Counted from the first letter of the stretch, positions 8,649 through 17,278 are shown. The stretch: DNA of 64,000 nucleotides from Hyphomonadaceae bacterium BL14 (GCA_027627705.1 CP091242.1:484076-548075); one strand, 5' to 3'. Translations and numbers: made by a program. The notes: generated by a model from the letters alone, not told the origin.

Positions 8649-9962
8649 ATGCGTGAAGCCGGGCGTATTGCCGCTGCCATCGAGGTGCTCGACACCGTTC
8701 TCAACCGGCATCAGCCGGTCAAGGATGCCCTGCGCGACTGGGGCAAGGCCAATCGCTATGCCGGGTCGGGCGACCGGGCGTGGATTTCCGGCCTGGTGCT
8801 GGACGCCATGCGCAAGCGGGCCTCGCACGGCGTGCGCATGGGCGAGGACACGCCGCGCGCCATGGTGCTGGCCACGCTGGCCCATGAGTGGGAGACGGGG
8901 CCCGACGCCGTGGCCGCGATCTTCGACGGCGACGAGCACGCGCCCGCGCCGCTGACCGACGCCGAGCGCGCCGGGATGACCGCCGCCCTGCCGGACGATG
9001 CGCCGCTGTGGGCGCGCGCCGAAATCCCGGACTGGCTGGAAGCCAGCTTTGTGCGCGGCTTTGGCGGCGATGCAGTGGCGGAGGGCGCGGGCATGGCCGC
9101 GCGCGCGCCGGTGGATCTGCGCGTGAACACGCTGAAGACCGATGCGGAGAAGGCGATCTCGGCGGTGCGCGCGCAGATCAATTGCGATCCGTCTGACCTG
9201 GTCACCAGCGCCATCCGCATCGCGGCGGCCGATCCGCGCGCCAAGGCGCCGCCGGCCGATTCCATCCCCGCCTATGGCAAGGGTTGGGTCGAGGTGCAGG
9301 ATCTGGGCAGCCAGATCGCCGCGCTCGCCGCCGCGCCGCTGGACGGGCTGCAGGCGCTGGATTTCTGCGCCGGGGCCGGGGGCAAGACGCTGGCTCTGGC
9401 CGCGCTCATGAACAATTCAGGCCAGCTCTATGCCTGGGATTATGACTGGCGGCGCCTGCGCGCCATCTGGCCGCGTCTGGAGCGCGCCGGGGTGCGCAAT
9501 GTCCAGGTGCGCACCGGCAAGGAAGGCGAGGCGCTGTGCGATCTGGAAGACCGGATGGATCTGGTTTTCATCGACGCGCCCTGCACGGGGTCGGGCACCT
9601 GGCGCCGGCGCCCGGACACCAAATGGCGCCTGAAAGAGCGCGCGCTCGCCACCCGCATCAAGCAGCAGGACGAAGTGCTGGCCAAGGCCGCCAAATACGT
9701 GAAGGCTGGCGGGCGCATAGTCTATGTCACCTGCTCGGTTCTGCCCGAAGAGAACGGCGACCGGATCAACGCCTTCCTGGCCGCCAACACAGCCTTCCGC
9801 GCCGTGCCGGTGATGGATGCCCTGACGGCCTCGGGCCAGCTCACCGAAGAGGGCGCGCTGACGCTGTCCGCCTGCGCCGGGGAGCATGGCGCCCTGCAAC
9901 TCACCCCGGCGCGCACCGGCACGGACGGGTTTTATGTGTGCGTGATGGAGCGGGAGGGGTGA
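8649..9962 (+). CDS. RsmB-type rRNA (cytosine-5) methyltransferase
   Basis: A 437-residue NOL1/NOP2/Sun family SAM-dependent RNA m5C methyltransferase. The Rossmann core shows the SAM-binding DFCAGAGGKTLALAA, the catalytic pair DAPCTGSGTWRRRPD (release cysteine) and VTCSVLPEENGDRI (nucleophile), and the C-terminal GTDGFYVCVMER strand. The N-terminal ~130 residues resemble the NusB-like domain of RsmB. The start at 8649 has AGGAAG upstream; the frame extends to 8595 without support. The target is likely 16S rRNA. The stop overlaps the GTG of the esterase. A second copy of its last ~16 codons lies beyond the esterase (10810-10857). Confidence 0.92.
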   Translation: MREAGRIAAAIEVLDTVLNRHQPVKDALRDWGKANRYAGSGDRAWISGLVLDAMRKRASHGVRMGEDTPRAMVLATLAHEWETGPDAVAAIFDGDEHAPAPLTDAERAGMTAALPDDAPLWARAEIPDWLEASFVRGFGGDAVAEGAGMAARAPVDLRVNTLKTDAEKAISAVRAQINCDPSDLVTSAIRIAAADPRAKAPPADSIPAYGKGWVEVQDLGSQIAALAAAPLDGLQALDFCAGAGGKTLALAALMNNSGQLYAWDYDWRRLRAIWPRLERAGVRNVQVRTGKEGEALCDLEDRMDLVFIDAPCTGSGTWRRRPDTKWRLKERALATRIKQQDEVLAKAAKYVKAGGRIVYVTCSVLPEENGDRINAFLAANTAFRAVPVMDALTASGQLTEEGALTLSACAGEHGALQLTPARTGTDGFYVCVMEREG

Positions 9963-10807
9963 TATTCCGACTGATCAGCCTGTTTTGCCTGTCCGTTCTG
10001 TGGAGCGTTCCGGGGGCCGAGGGGCAAACGGTTCAGTACGAGATTTCCCGCAGCGCGGTATGGCCTGTCACGGACAGCCAATCCGGGCGGGAGTATGACA
10101 TCTATGTGCGTATCCCGCTGGGTTATGAAGAGGCGCGCGCGGAAGGGTATCCGGTCGTCTATCTCAATGACGGTCCTTATACCTTTCCCGTGGCGGTAGG
10201 GATCGCCCACCTGCCCATGAATGCGGGCGTTATGGAAAGTGCAATCATCGTCGGCATTTCCCATGCTCGCAATGAGAACGGCATGGACAGCAGGGTGCGT
10301 GATCTTATCCATGCGCACGATGCCGGATGGCGCCTGCAGACCGGTGGGGCACCAGCCTATGCCGATTTTCTCGAAACCGGCATCATTGCCGAGGTAGAGG
10401 CGCGGTATAATGCTGATCCGGCGCGCCGCATCCTTTCCGGCCAGTCCTTGGGCGGTTCGTTCGGAGCGTGGATGCTTTTCGCGAGGCCCGGGTTGTTTTC
10501 CGGCTATATTCTGACCAGCCCGTCTCTCTGGTTCAATGACGGGTCGATCTTCGCGCTGGAGGCCGATTACGCTGCCAATCACTCCGATCTCCCAGCCAGG
10601 GTCTATTTTGCGACTGGAGCGCGCGAAGTCCCGGGGGACTCCACCCGTCACGACCTGGCAGGTGATCAGGTGAGGTTCGCTTCCACGCTCGAGGGGCGGG
10701 CCTATCCCTCGCTGGTCATCCGAAGTGAGATAATCGAGGGTGCCCGGCACGAGACCACATTCCCGATTGGCTTCACGCGAGGGCTTGAGTGGTTGCTGGC
10801 AAACTGA
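9959..10807 (+). CDS. secreted alpha/beta-hydrolase, PF00756-type esterase
   Basis: A 282-residue protein with an N-terminal signal sequence (hydrophobic core LISLFCLSVLW, cleavage near GAEG-Q). The hydrolase core has the nucleophile elbow GQSLGGS at about residue 160 and a late histidine in GARHETTF. The fold type includes enterobactin/siderophore esterases (BesA/IroE) and esterase D-like enzymes; the substrate is unknown. The GTG start overlaps the rsmB stop by 4 bases. Base composition is less GC-rich than neighbours, and a decayed duplicate of the rsmB tail follows it, so it appears to have been inserted at the rsmB 3' end. Confidence 0.85.
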   Translation: MIFRLISLFCLSVLWSVPGAEGQTVQYEISRSAVWPVTDSQSGREYDIYVRIPLGYEEARAEGYPVVYLNDGPYTFPVAVGIAHLPMNAGVMESAIIVGISHARNENGMDSRVRDLIHAHDAGWRLQTGGAPAYADFLETGIIAEVEARYNADPARRILSGQSLGGSFGAWMLFARPGLFSGYILTSPSLWFNDGSIFALEADYAANHSDLPARVYFATGAREVPGDSTRHDLAGDQVRFASTLEGRAYPSLVIRSEIIEGARHETTFPIGFTRGLEWLLAN

Positions 10808-10809
10808 TG

Positions 10810-10857
10810 GCCGGAACCGACGGATTTTACGTGTTTGGACGGGAGCGGGCGGGGTAG
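10810..10857 (+). pseudogene. decayed duplicate of the rsmB 3' end
   Basis: Read in the frame starting at 10810 this stretch encodes AGTDGFYVFGRERAG followed by TAG. The true rsmB C-terminus (about 9915-9962) reads GTDGFYVCVMEREG followed by TGA. The match covers about 15 codons with scattered substitutions at both DNA and protein level. It is best read as the original or a duplicated rsmB tail left after the esterase gene was inserted at this point. It has no start of its own and is not expected to be translated independently. Confidence 0.75.
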
Positions 10858-10862
10858 CAGGC

Positions 10863-11123
10863 ATGCCGATAGTTTCAGTCTTTTTCGGCATTACCATCCG
10901 CATGTATTTCGGTGATCATCCGCCGTCGCATATCCATGTGGTCTATCAAGGGCATGAGGCGTTGATCGCTATTGCCGATGGCGCTTTGCTCGAAGGCAGT
11001 TTGCCGCCGCGCGCCCGCAGGCTGGTTGCTGAATGGATGGATATGCGCCGGGATGCTATACTGGAAAACTGGCGGCGCGCTGAACGTCTGGAGCCGCTGG
11101 AGCGCATTGAAGGTCTGGAATGA
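10863..11123 (+). CDS. DUF4160 domain protein (toxin-antitoxin-like pair, first gene)
   Basis: An 86-residue protein with the DUF4160 landmarks: VFFGITIRMYFGDHPPSHIHVVYQG, in which paired histidines (HPPSHIH) are conserved, and a C-terminal WRRAE-type helix. The ATG at 10863 sits just after the rsmB-tail remnant. The stop overlaps the DUF2442 start by 4 bases. DUF4160-DUF2442 pairs are frequent, mobile two-gene units that resemble type II toxin-antitoxin operons, but the activity is not established to my knowledge. No membrane segment. Confidence 0.85.
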   Translation: MPIVSVFFGITIRMYFGDHPPSHIHVVYQGHEALIAIADGALLEGSLPPRARRLVAEWMDMRRDAILENWRRAERLEPLERIEGLE

Positions 11124-11389
11124 TCAAGCTTATTGATATCAAGGCTATCGGACCTGCCTCGCTGCACCTGACCTTCTCGGACGGTCAGGCCGGTGAGCTG
11201 GACCTGTCGGCCCTCATCGCACGGCCCGGCGCGATGGTCCTGCCTTTGCGCGATCCGGCGTATTTCGCGCGCGTGTTCCTGGAGGACGGCGCGCCGACCT
11301 GGCCCAACGGGTTTGATCTGGCACCCTGGGCGCTGCACCGCGACATGGACGCGCAAGGCCTGCTCAAGCCGGCGGGTCAGGCCGCCTGA
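11120..11389 (+). CDS. DUF2442 domain protein (partner of DUF4160)
   Basis: An 89-residue protein: the N-terminal strand pair LTFSDGQAGELDLSALI and the PTWPNGFDLAPWALHRDM segment are typical of DUF2442. It is translated by 4-base overlap with the upstream DUF4160 gene and ends 43 bases before the next two-gene unit. DUF2442 proteins are often adjacent to DUF4160 and are candidates for the antitoxin or DNA-binding partner. This role is inferred from gene pairing only. Confidence 0.87.
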   Translation: MIKLIDIKAIGPASLHLTFSDGQAGELDLSALIARPGAMVLPLRDPAYFARVFLEDGAPTWPNGFDLAPWALHRDMDAQGLLKPAGQAA

Positions 11390-11432
11390 GCTGCGCTTGC
11401 CGCCAGTGCTTCCCGCGAGTTATTCTCGGACT

Positions 11433-11663
11433 ATGAACACGCTTCTGGACCGCATCACCACCGACCCCGCCCAATGCGGCGGGCGGCCCTGTATCCGGGG
11501 GATGCGGGTGCGCGTGCGTGACGTGCTCGACCTGCTGGAAGCCGGGCTGGGTTATGATGAGGTGCTGGCCGAGCTGCCCTATCTGGAGCGCGATGACATC
11601 CGGGCCGCAATTGCGTATGCGGCGCGCCGCCTTGATCATCCTGTGATCAATGCCGCCGAATAG
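11433..11663 (+). CDS. DUF433 domain antitoxin-like protein
   Basis: A 76-residue winged-helix-like protein with the DUF433 signature: RITTDPAQCGGRPCIRGMRVRVRDVLDLL, then GYDEVLAELPYLERDDIRAAIAYAA. DUF433 proteins are commonly the upstream gene of a pair with a DUF5615 PIN-like protein, as here, where the genes overlap by 14 bases. It would be the antitoxin and probable autorepressor of the pair. The ATG at 11433 is the only start that gives the family N-terminus. Confidence 0.92.
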   Translation: MNTLLDRITTDPAQCGGRPCIRGMRVRVRDVLDLLEAGLGYDEVLAELPYLERDDIRAAIAYAARRLDHPVINAAE

Positions 11664-12012
11664 GCAGGCAGAGCTCTGGCCGGACGCCCACCTGCCGCCC
11701 GCACTGGTGCCTTGGCTGATCGAACGTTTCGATATGCAGGCACAGTCATTTGACCGCGCAGGGCTGCGGTTCGCGACGGATGAAGAGGCGTTCGCCAAGG
11801 CCAGACAGGCCGATGCCGTGATTGTTACCAAGGATACCGATTTTCCCCGGCTGCTGGAGCGGTGCGGGCCGCCCCCACGGGTCATCTGGCTGACCTTTGG
11901 CAATACAAGCCGTTCCAGATTGCAGGACATTCTGACATCCAAGCTGGGAATCGCGCTCAATCTGCTTGACGAGGGTGAGCGGCTTGTGGAGATCAGCGCC
12001 GATGACAATTGA
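11650..12012 (+). CDS. DUF5615 PIN-like protein (putative RNase toxin)
   Basis: A 120-residue PIN-like/Mut7-C-type protein. Acidic residues expected for a PIN-type active site are at WPDAHLPP (about residue 12), ATDEEAF (about 43) and [11 protein letters not shown] (about 60-64), the last being the family signature. The DUF433 gene overlaps its start by 14 bases, fitting a toxin-antitoxin operon. Its 3' end overlaps the guaA start by 11 bases, which is unusual: a toxin-like gene is translationally tied to an essential-type purine gene. RNase activity is inferred from the fold family. Confidence 0.88.
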   Translation: MPPNRQAELWPDAHLPPALVPWLIERFDMQAQSFDRAGLRFATDEEAFAKARQADAVIVTKDTDFPRLLERCGPPPRVIWLTFGNTSRSRLQDILTSKLGIALNLLDEGERLVEISADDN

Positions 12013-13564
12013 AAATCACGAACGCGCCCTGATTGTCGATTTCGGCAGCCAGGTGACCCAGCTCATCGCGCGGCGCCTGCGCGAGAGCGGGGTGTATTGC
12101 GAAGTGCATCCGTTCAACCGGGTGGATGACGCCTTCCTGCGCGCCTACGGGCCCAGGGCCATCATCCTGTCGGGCGGACCGGCCAGCGTGCATGGCGAAG
12201 GCACGCCGCGCGCCACGCAAGGCGTGTTCGAGCTGGGCGTGCCGGTGCTGGGCATTTGCTATGGCGAGCAGACCATGTGCGCGCAGCTCGGGGGCAGCGT
12301 GGAGCCGGCCGACGAGCGCGAGTTCGGCCGCGCCGATATCGAGATCACGGCCGAGAGCCCGCTGTTCGAGGGCCTGGGCGGCGCCGGGCATCTGGAGCGC
12401 GTGTGGATGAGCCATGGCGACCGCGTCAACGCGATCCCGCAGGGCTTCCACCCCATCGCCGCCACCACCCATGCGCCGTTTGCCGCCATCGCGGATGAGG
12501 CCCGGCGCTTCTACGGCGTGCAATTCCATCCTGAAGTCGCCAACACGCCGCGCGGCGCGCTGATCCTGCGCAATTTCACCCACCGCATCGCGGGGATGAA
12601 GGGCGACTGGACCATGGCCGCGTTCAAGGATGAAGCCATCGCCAAAATCCGCGCCCAGGTGGGTTCTGGCAAGGTGATCTGCGGGTTATCGGGCGGGGTG
12701 GATAGCTCGGTCGCCGCGGTGCTGATCCATGAAGCGATCGGGTCTCAGCTCACCTGCGTGTTCGTCGATACCGGCCTGATGCGCGCGGGCGAGGCCGACC
12801 AGGTCGTCACCCTGTTTCGCGAGCACTACAACATCCCGCTGGTGGCCGCCGACGAGGAGGAGCGCTTCCTGTCCGCGCTGGCCGGGGTGAGCGATCCTGA
12901 AACCAAGCGCAAGACCATCGGCAAGCTGTTCATCGACGTGTTCGAAGAGCACGCCAAATCCGTCGGCGGCGCCGATTTCCTGGCCCAGGGCACGCTCTAC
13001 CCTGATGTGATCGAAAGCGTGTCCTTTGATGGCGGGCCGTCCGTCACCATCAAGTCCCACCACAATGTGGGCGGCCTGCCTGAGCGCATGAACATGAAGC
13101 TCGTGGAGCCGCTGCGCGAATTGTTCAAGGACGAGGTGAGGGCGCTGGGCCGGGAGCTGGGCCTGCCGGAAAGCTTTATCGGGCGCCACCCCTTCCCGGG
13201 GCCGGGCCTGGCCATCCGCATCCCCGGCGAGGTGACCCGCGACAAGGCCGACATCCTGCGCAAGGCCGACGCCATCTATATCGAGGAGATCCGCAAGGCC
13301 GGCCTCTACGATTCCATCTGGCAGGCCTTCGCCGTGCTCCTGCCCGTCCAGACCGTGGGCGTGATGGGCGACGCGCGCACCTATGACAATGTGCTGGCCC
13401 TGCGCGCGGTGACCTCCACTGACGGCATGACGGCAGACTATTTCCCCTTCGACCACGACTTCCTCGGCCGCACGGCCACCCGCCTCATCAACGAAGTGCG
13501 CGGCGTGAACCGGGTGGTCTACGACGTGACCAGCAAACCGCCGGGGACGATTGAGTGGGAGTAG
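12002..13564 (+). CDS. guaA: GMP synthase (glutamine-hydrolysing)
   Basis: Converts XMP to GMP using glutamine and ATP. 520 residues. The class I glutaminase domain (1-~200) shows [19 protein letters not shown], the nucleophile in GICYGEQ and the histidine-glutamate pair in FHPEV. The ATP-pyrophosphatase domain begins with the P-loop [11 protein letters not shown] (about 230). The C-terminal dimerisation domain contains [13 protein letters not shown] and ends KPPGTIEWE as in the family. The start at 12002 lies inside the 3' end of the PIN-like gene. It completes the IMP to GMP route with guaB in this window. Confidence 0.98.
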   Translation: MTIENHERALIVDFGSQVTQLIARRLRESGVYCEVHPFNRVDDAFLRAYGPRAIILSGGPASVHGEGTPRATQGVFELGVPVLGICYGEQTMCAQLGGSVEPADEREFGRADIEITAESPLFEGLGGAGHLERVWMSHGDRVNAIPQGFHPIAATTHAPFAAIADEARRFYGVQFHPEVANTPRGALILRNFTHRIAGMKGDWTMAAFKDEAIAKIRAQVGSGKVICGLSGGVDSSVAAVLIHEAIGSQLTCVFVDTGLMRAGEADQVVTLFREHYNIPLVAADEEERFLSALAGVSDPETKRKTIGKLFIDVFEEHAKSVGGADFLAQGTLYPDVIESVSFDGGPSVTIKSHHNVGGLPERMNMKLVEPLRELFKDEVRALGRELGLPESFIGRHPFPGPGLAIRIPGEVTRDKADILRKADAIYIEEIRKAGLYDSIWQAFAVLLPVQTVGVMGDARTYDNVLALRAVTSTDGMTADYFPFDHDFLGRTATRLINEVRGVNRVVYDVTSKPPGTIEWE

Positions 13565-13645
13565 GGGGGTGGTCTGAAATTCGCGTGAAGGGCTATCCAC
13601 GGGAGTGGTGTCTGCTAGATTGCCCTCTCATATACGGGTAGGCGA

Positions 13646-14077
13646 ATGTCAGACGTCGGCGACTTCTTCCCGCTTGAAGTGCTGATACCGGGAGTGCCGG
13701 TGTCGCATCAGGCAAAGCCTGCGGGCAGGGCGGCGTGGCAGGAGACGGTGCGTGAAGCCGCCACTGAACGCCGGGACAGCGCGTCCGAGCTTGGCTGGCC
13801 AGATGCACGCCCGGTCTCCGTACTGATTTACTACATCGCTGACGCCCCGATGCAGGGCGATATAGACAACATCATCAAGCCCATTCTCGATGCTTTGGAA
13901 ACGGTCGCATACCTGAACGACAATCAGGTGGAGCGGGCCACGGTTCAAAAGTTTGAGCCCGGCGTTGAGCGGGAGTTTCTGTCCCTTTCAGATCAGCTCG
14001 CCGCCGCATTGGATGCCGAGCCCCCATTGGTGTATATTCGCGTTGAAGATGATCTTTGCTGGAGAACCATTTCATAA
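13646..14077 (+). CDS. RusA-family Holliday junction resolvase-like endonuclease
   Basis: A 143-residue protein. The RusA catalytic signature is present: GDIDNIIKPILDAL gives Asp72, Asp74, Asn75, Lys78 and Asp82, and YLNDNQV gives Asp92, in the order of E. coli RusA (Asp70, Asp72, Lys76, Asp91). RusA enzymes are prophage-encoded and cut Holliday junctions. The N-terminal FPLEVLIPGVPVSHQAK is the expected first strand. The stop overlaps the next ATG (TAATG), so the two genes form an operon. No phage structural genes surround it, so it is not part of an obvious prophage here. Confidence 0.88.
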   Translation: MSDVGDFFPLEVLIPGVPVSHQAKPAGRAAWQETVREAATERRDSASELGWPDARPVSVLIYYIADAPMQGDIDNIIKPILDALETVAYLNDNQVERATVQKFEPGVEREFLSLSDQLAAALDAEPPLVYIRVEDDLCWRTIS

Positions 14078-14733
14078 TGGCGGTTTCGGATACCAGCTTC
14101 GGCGATCAGGAGGCCGCTGTTCTGGAGCGCTTGAGAGAGCGTTACGCACTGGCAGGCTATGCGTTTGTCACCTCTGTCGGCGAGATGCAGCTTCCGGCCA
14201 GCTTCGGCAAGTATGTCCCGGACGCAGTCGCGAGCCGTGGCGGCGAGCGCATCGCTATCGAAGTCAAGCTGGCGCGCAGCCCTCGATCCCAATCCATGCC
14301 ATTGACGATGTTGCGCGACATTGTCGAGCAAAGCCCCGGATGGAGGTTCTCAGTCGCTTACATCAATGCCGATGATGCCGAAACTGATGGCATTGCTCCT
14401 GCGGACGCCCGTTCGATCAAGAAACGTCTGGCGGAAATCGATAAGCTCAGAAAGTCGGGCTTTCTGCGGCCTGCCTTTATCATGGCCTGGCCGTTACTGG
14501 AGGCCATTGCGCACGGGCTGTCTGAGCGACGTGATATTCGCCCGCTCAAGCCGGGAACCGTTGTCCAGTCACTGACCATGGAAGGTCACGTGTCCGCATC
14601 GGACGGCGCGCGTCTGCGCGAGTTGATCAAGCTTAGAAATCAAATCATTCATGGCAACCTCAATGCCGAACCCACGGGCGAGGATGTTGATTTCATACTG
14701 GCGGCTATTCGCAACCTGGCCTCAAATCCTTGA
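14077..14733 (+). CDS. PD-(D/E)XK nuclease-like protein with C-terminal HEPN-like motif
   Basis: A 218-residue protein, not recognised as a named family. The N-terminal ~100 residues show a restriction-endonuclease-like active site: Pro48-Asp49 in KYVPDAV and Glu62-x-Lys64 in IAIEVKLAR, with a preceding glutamate-rich helix. The C-terminal part is helical and ends with Arg187-Asn188-x3-His192 in KLRNQIIHGN, the RNxxxH pattern of HEPN ribonuclease domains. The ATG at 14077 overlaps the rusA stop by one base and has GGAG upstream. The domain assignments are motif readings; a DNA-cutting plus RNA-cutting or scaffold role in defence or element maintenance is inference. Confidence 0.7.
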   Translation: MAVSDTSFGDQEAAVLERLRERYALAGYAFVTSVGEMQLPASFGKYVPDAVASRGGERIAIEVKLARSPRSQSMPLTMLRDIVEQSPGWRFSVAYINADDAETDGIAPADARSIKKRLAEIDKLRKSGFLRPAFIMAWPLLEAIAHGLSERRDIRPLKPGTVVQSLTMEGHVSASDGARLRELIKLRNQIIHGNLNAEPTGEDVDFILAAIRNLASNP

Positions 14734-14837
14734 TCCCGGCCGCGGCACCGTGCGCAGGCTGCGCGAAGAGCGCGGCGCAGACCGTATAGCCTGAAACCTG
14801 ACCCGCCAGCTGACGGGACGATTAATCAGGAGCCATC

Positions 14838-15038
14838 ATGATCACCGACCGCCTCGACACGCTTGAATCCCATATCGCGCAGCAGCAGCGCGTGATCGAT
14901 GATCTGTCCGAGGCGTTGGCGCATCAGCAGAAAGATATCGAGCGGCTGAAGGCCCGGCTCCTGCAATCTGACGACCGGATTGCCGAGCTGGAGGCGGGGC
15001 TGGCACCGGCGACAGGCGAGAAGCCGCCGCATTATTGA
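14838..15038 (+). CDS. slyX: SlyX family protein
   Basis: A 66-residue, almost entirely coiled-coil protein (heptads from LDTLESHIAQQQRVIDDLSE onward) ending in the SlyX hallmark PPHY. The ATG at 14838 has AGGAG upstream. The function of SlyX is unknown in all bacteria. It is flanked by the nuclease pair upstream (104-base gap) and a 459-base gap downstream. Confidence 0.92.
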   Translation: MITDRLDTLESHIAQQQRVIDDLSEALAHQQKDIERLKARLLQSDDRIAELEAGLAPATGEKPPHY

Positions 15039-15497
15039 GGCTGACCGGGCGGGCTGTTGCATCCGCCCTGTCCCCGCATCGTCCAACCTATCGCTTCGTG
15101 TTGTGCTGCGTGCCAGAGCCCCGCGCCGGGGCCTGACCGTGAAAACAGATGTTATGGTTTGCGTGCAGTTAATGCACCCGTTCGGTGAGCGCATTCACCT
15201 TCAGATAACAGGTCTGCCCGGCCCGCTCCGAGGCGAGTCTGGGCCAAAAATTCGCGATAAACGACGTTGCGCACGCAAGGCCGATATCGAAGCCGCAGGT
15301 CATGGGGCGGTCGCCCATTAGGTTAATAGACAAAATAATGCCTTTAAAAAAATGCCTTGTGATCTTGTGGATTTCCAGATCGGAAATATTGCGCCTTTAC
15401 AGGCGCGGCATGTGGAGCAGCCGAGCGGTTGTTTAGAATCTTTTAAGGCGCCTTTCACGATAGAATGAGCCAGTGTTTCGCACTGAAGGGACTCATC
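15039..15497 (+). promoter_or_regulatory. 459-base intergenic leader of the chemoreceptor gene with several palindromes
   Basis: No convincing gene. The first half is GC-rich and includes a short hairpin GCCCC-N5-GGGGC (15118-15132) that might end slyX transcription. The second half is AT-rich and structured: a direct repeat AATGCCTT (15337-15344 and 15351-15358), an inverted repeat ATTTCC-N5-GGAAAT (15371-15387), a hairpin GCGCCT-N4-AGGCGC (15391-15406) and the palindrome AAGGCGCCTT (15445-15454). These are likely promoter-proximal protein-binding sites or leader RNA structures for the chemoreceptor gene; no standard -35/-10 pair was clear. Confidence 0.5.
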
Positions 15498-17195
15498 ATG
15501 CGCCTTGCGAATATTCCCGTTATGGGAAAGTTGCTGCTCATTGTCGCCGCCATGGCTGTTGTCATGGCAGGGCTGGGCGGATTTGCCGTCTACGAAATCA
15601 ACCAGGTGCGCGACTCCGCGCAGCGTATTCATTATGCCTCGACCGAGCTCCAGCATGCGGCCGTGATGAATGACGCGGCTGCGACCATGCGGCAGCAATG
15701 GTATAATCTGGCTATCAATCCCCAGAACGTTGACGCGATCAACGCCACTGTGACCGAAGCGCGGGCGCGTTACAGGGCGGCGCTTGACTCCATAGCGGAC
15801 GGCGCGTCATCGACAGCCCGGGGACACCTTGATCGCATCGCTCCTGCTTTTGAAAGCTTCAGTGCGGCGCTGGATCAGGGCATGTCGATGACGCGCAGCC
15901 GCCAGGGCGGCGACGCCGACGCTCTGCGCGCTTTGCTGATGTCCAGGCTGGACGCGGTCCGCCAGTCCGAAGAAGCCCTGGCTGCATCGGTCGCAGACTT
16001 CATGGCCTACGAGATTTCCAACGAGCAAGCGGCCTATGCCCAGGCTGAACGGACGGCTGAAACGGCGCGCAACCTCCTCATCATTGGTGCGCTGTTCGGC
16101 ATCCTCGCCGGCAGTGGCATCAGCGTCCTGATCGGACGTTACGGCATCGGCCAGCCCCTGGCGCGCGCCATCGGGCGTCTTGACCGGCTGGGCAAGGGCG
16201 AGCTGGACATCACGATTGAAGAAACCGACCGGGGCGATGAGGTGGGCACGCTGAATGGCGCGCTGGAAACCTTCAAGGCCGAATCGCTCAAGGCGCGTGA
16301 GCTCGCCGCCGCCCAGGACGCGGAATCGCGGCGCAAACTTGCCGAGGCCGAACGTGTCAGTGCGCTGACTCGCACCTTCGAAAACGAGATCGACGAGGCG
16401 GTCGCAGCCCTGGCCGCCGCGGCCGCGGAGCTTCAGGCGACCTCCCAGTCCATGGCCTCCACCGCTGAAGAAAGCGCGGCTGAAACCCAGACCGTGTCGG
16501 CCAGCACCACCCAGACGGCAGCCAACGTTCAGACCGTGGCCAGCGCCGCGGAGGAATTGTCGAGCTCGATCCGCGAAGTGGCGACCCAGATCGGCCGCAG
16601 CTCGGGTGTTGCCGCGGAAGCGTCCAAGAAGGTCGCCGAGGCGCTCGGCCGCATTGACGGCCTGGTCAAGTCGGCCAGCGCGATCGATGAAGTCGCCAGC
16701 CTGATCGGCGCTGTAACCGAGCAGACCAAGCTGCTGGCGCTGAACGCCACCATCGAGGCAGCCCGCGCCGGAGAGGCCGGCAAGGGCTTCGCCGTCGTGG
16801 CCAGCGAGGTCAAGCAGCTGGCCGAGCAGACCGAAAAAGCCACCGCCACCGTGATCGAGCAGATCCGTGCGATCCAGGAAGGCACGCAAACGGCCGTCGC
16901 CGCGGTGCGCAGCATCGAAGCGGTTGTCGATCAGGTCACCGAGATATCCTCGTCTGTCGCATCGTCTGCCGAAGAGCAGGTGGCCGTGACCGGCGAGATC
17001 AGCCGCAATGTGACAGAAGCCGCACAAGGCGCCGAAGCAGTGTCGCGGTCTCTGGGCGGACTTGAGCAGGCGGCGGGCACTGCCTCGGCGTCGGCCTCCC
17101 AGGTGGCGGCCACGGCCTCCCAGGTGGCCGAGCGCTCGGCCCGCATCAAGGCGGATATCGAACGTTATCTGCACGCCGTGCAGAACGCGGCCTGA
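15498..17195 (+). CDS. methyl-accepting chemotaxis protein
   Basis: A 565-residue transmembrane chemoreceptor. TM1 (about 10-32), a ~155-residue four-helix-bundle-like periplasmic sensor, TM2 (about 190-212), HAMP (about 213-270, with the DEVGTL motif) and a long cytoplasmic signalling coiled coil. The hairpin tip [25 protein letters not shown] (about 410-435) binds CheA/CheW in this family. No C-terminal CheR/CheB pentapeptide is seen; the protein ends in QNAA. The start at 15498 follows GAAGGGA and gives a basic residue before TM1. No che genes are nearby. The ligand is unknown. Confidence 0.95.
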   Translation: MRLANIPVMGKLLLIVAAMAVVMAGLGGFAVYEINQVRDSAQRIHYASTELQHAAVMNDAAATMRQQWYNLAINPQNVDAINATVTEARARYRAALDSIADGASSTARGHLDRIAPAFESFSAALDQGMSMTRSRQGGDADALRALLMSRLDAVRQSEEALAASVADFMAYEISNEQAAYAQAERTAETARNLLIIGALFGILAGSGISVLIGRYGIGQPLARAIGRLDRLGKGELDITIEETDRGDEVGTLNGALETFKAESLKARELAAAQDAESRRKLAEAERVSALTRTFENEIDEAVAALAAAAAELQATSQSMASTAEESAAETQTVSASTTQTAANVQTVASAAEELSSSIREVATQIGRSSGVAAEASKKVAEALGRIDGLVKSASAIDEVASLIGAVTEQTKLLALNATIEAARAGEAGKGFAVVASEVKQLAEQTEKATATVIEQIRAIQEGTQTAVAAVRSIEAVVDQVTEISSSVASSAEEQVAVTGEISRNVTEAAQGAEAVSRSLGGLEQAAGTASASASQVAATASQVAERSARIKADIERYLHAVQNAA

Positions 17196-17247
17196 GCCTG
17201 ATAGAAGCGGGCGGCGCGCCCAGCGCCGCCGGATCGGCTGCACCTGC

Positions 17248-17278
17248 GACCCGCCGGGGCCACAAGCCCCGGCGGGTC
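17248..17278 (+). terminator. strong hairpin, probable terminator of the chemoreceptor gene
   Basis: A perfect 13-bp inverted repeat (17248-17260 with 17266-17278) around the 5-base loop CACAA, 52 bases after the chemoreceptor stop. The stem is almost all G-C. There is no T-run after it, so it may act as a Rho-independent terminator of the kind seen in GC-rich genomes or as an mRNA 3'-end stabiliser. The rest of the 17196-17436 gap shows nothing else recognisable. Confidence 0.6.

Noticed and set aside
13646..14733. Prophage remnant
   Set aside because: RusA is phage-associated, but no integrase, structural, lysis or att-like repeats are visible nearby.
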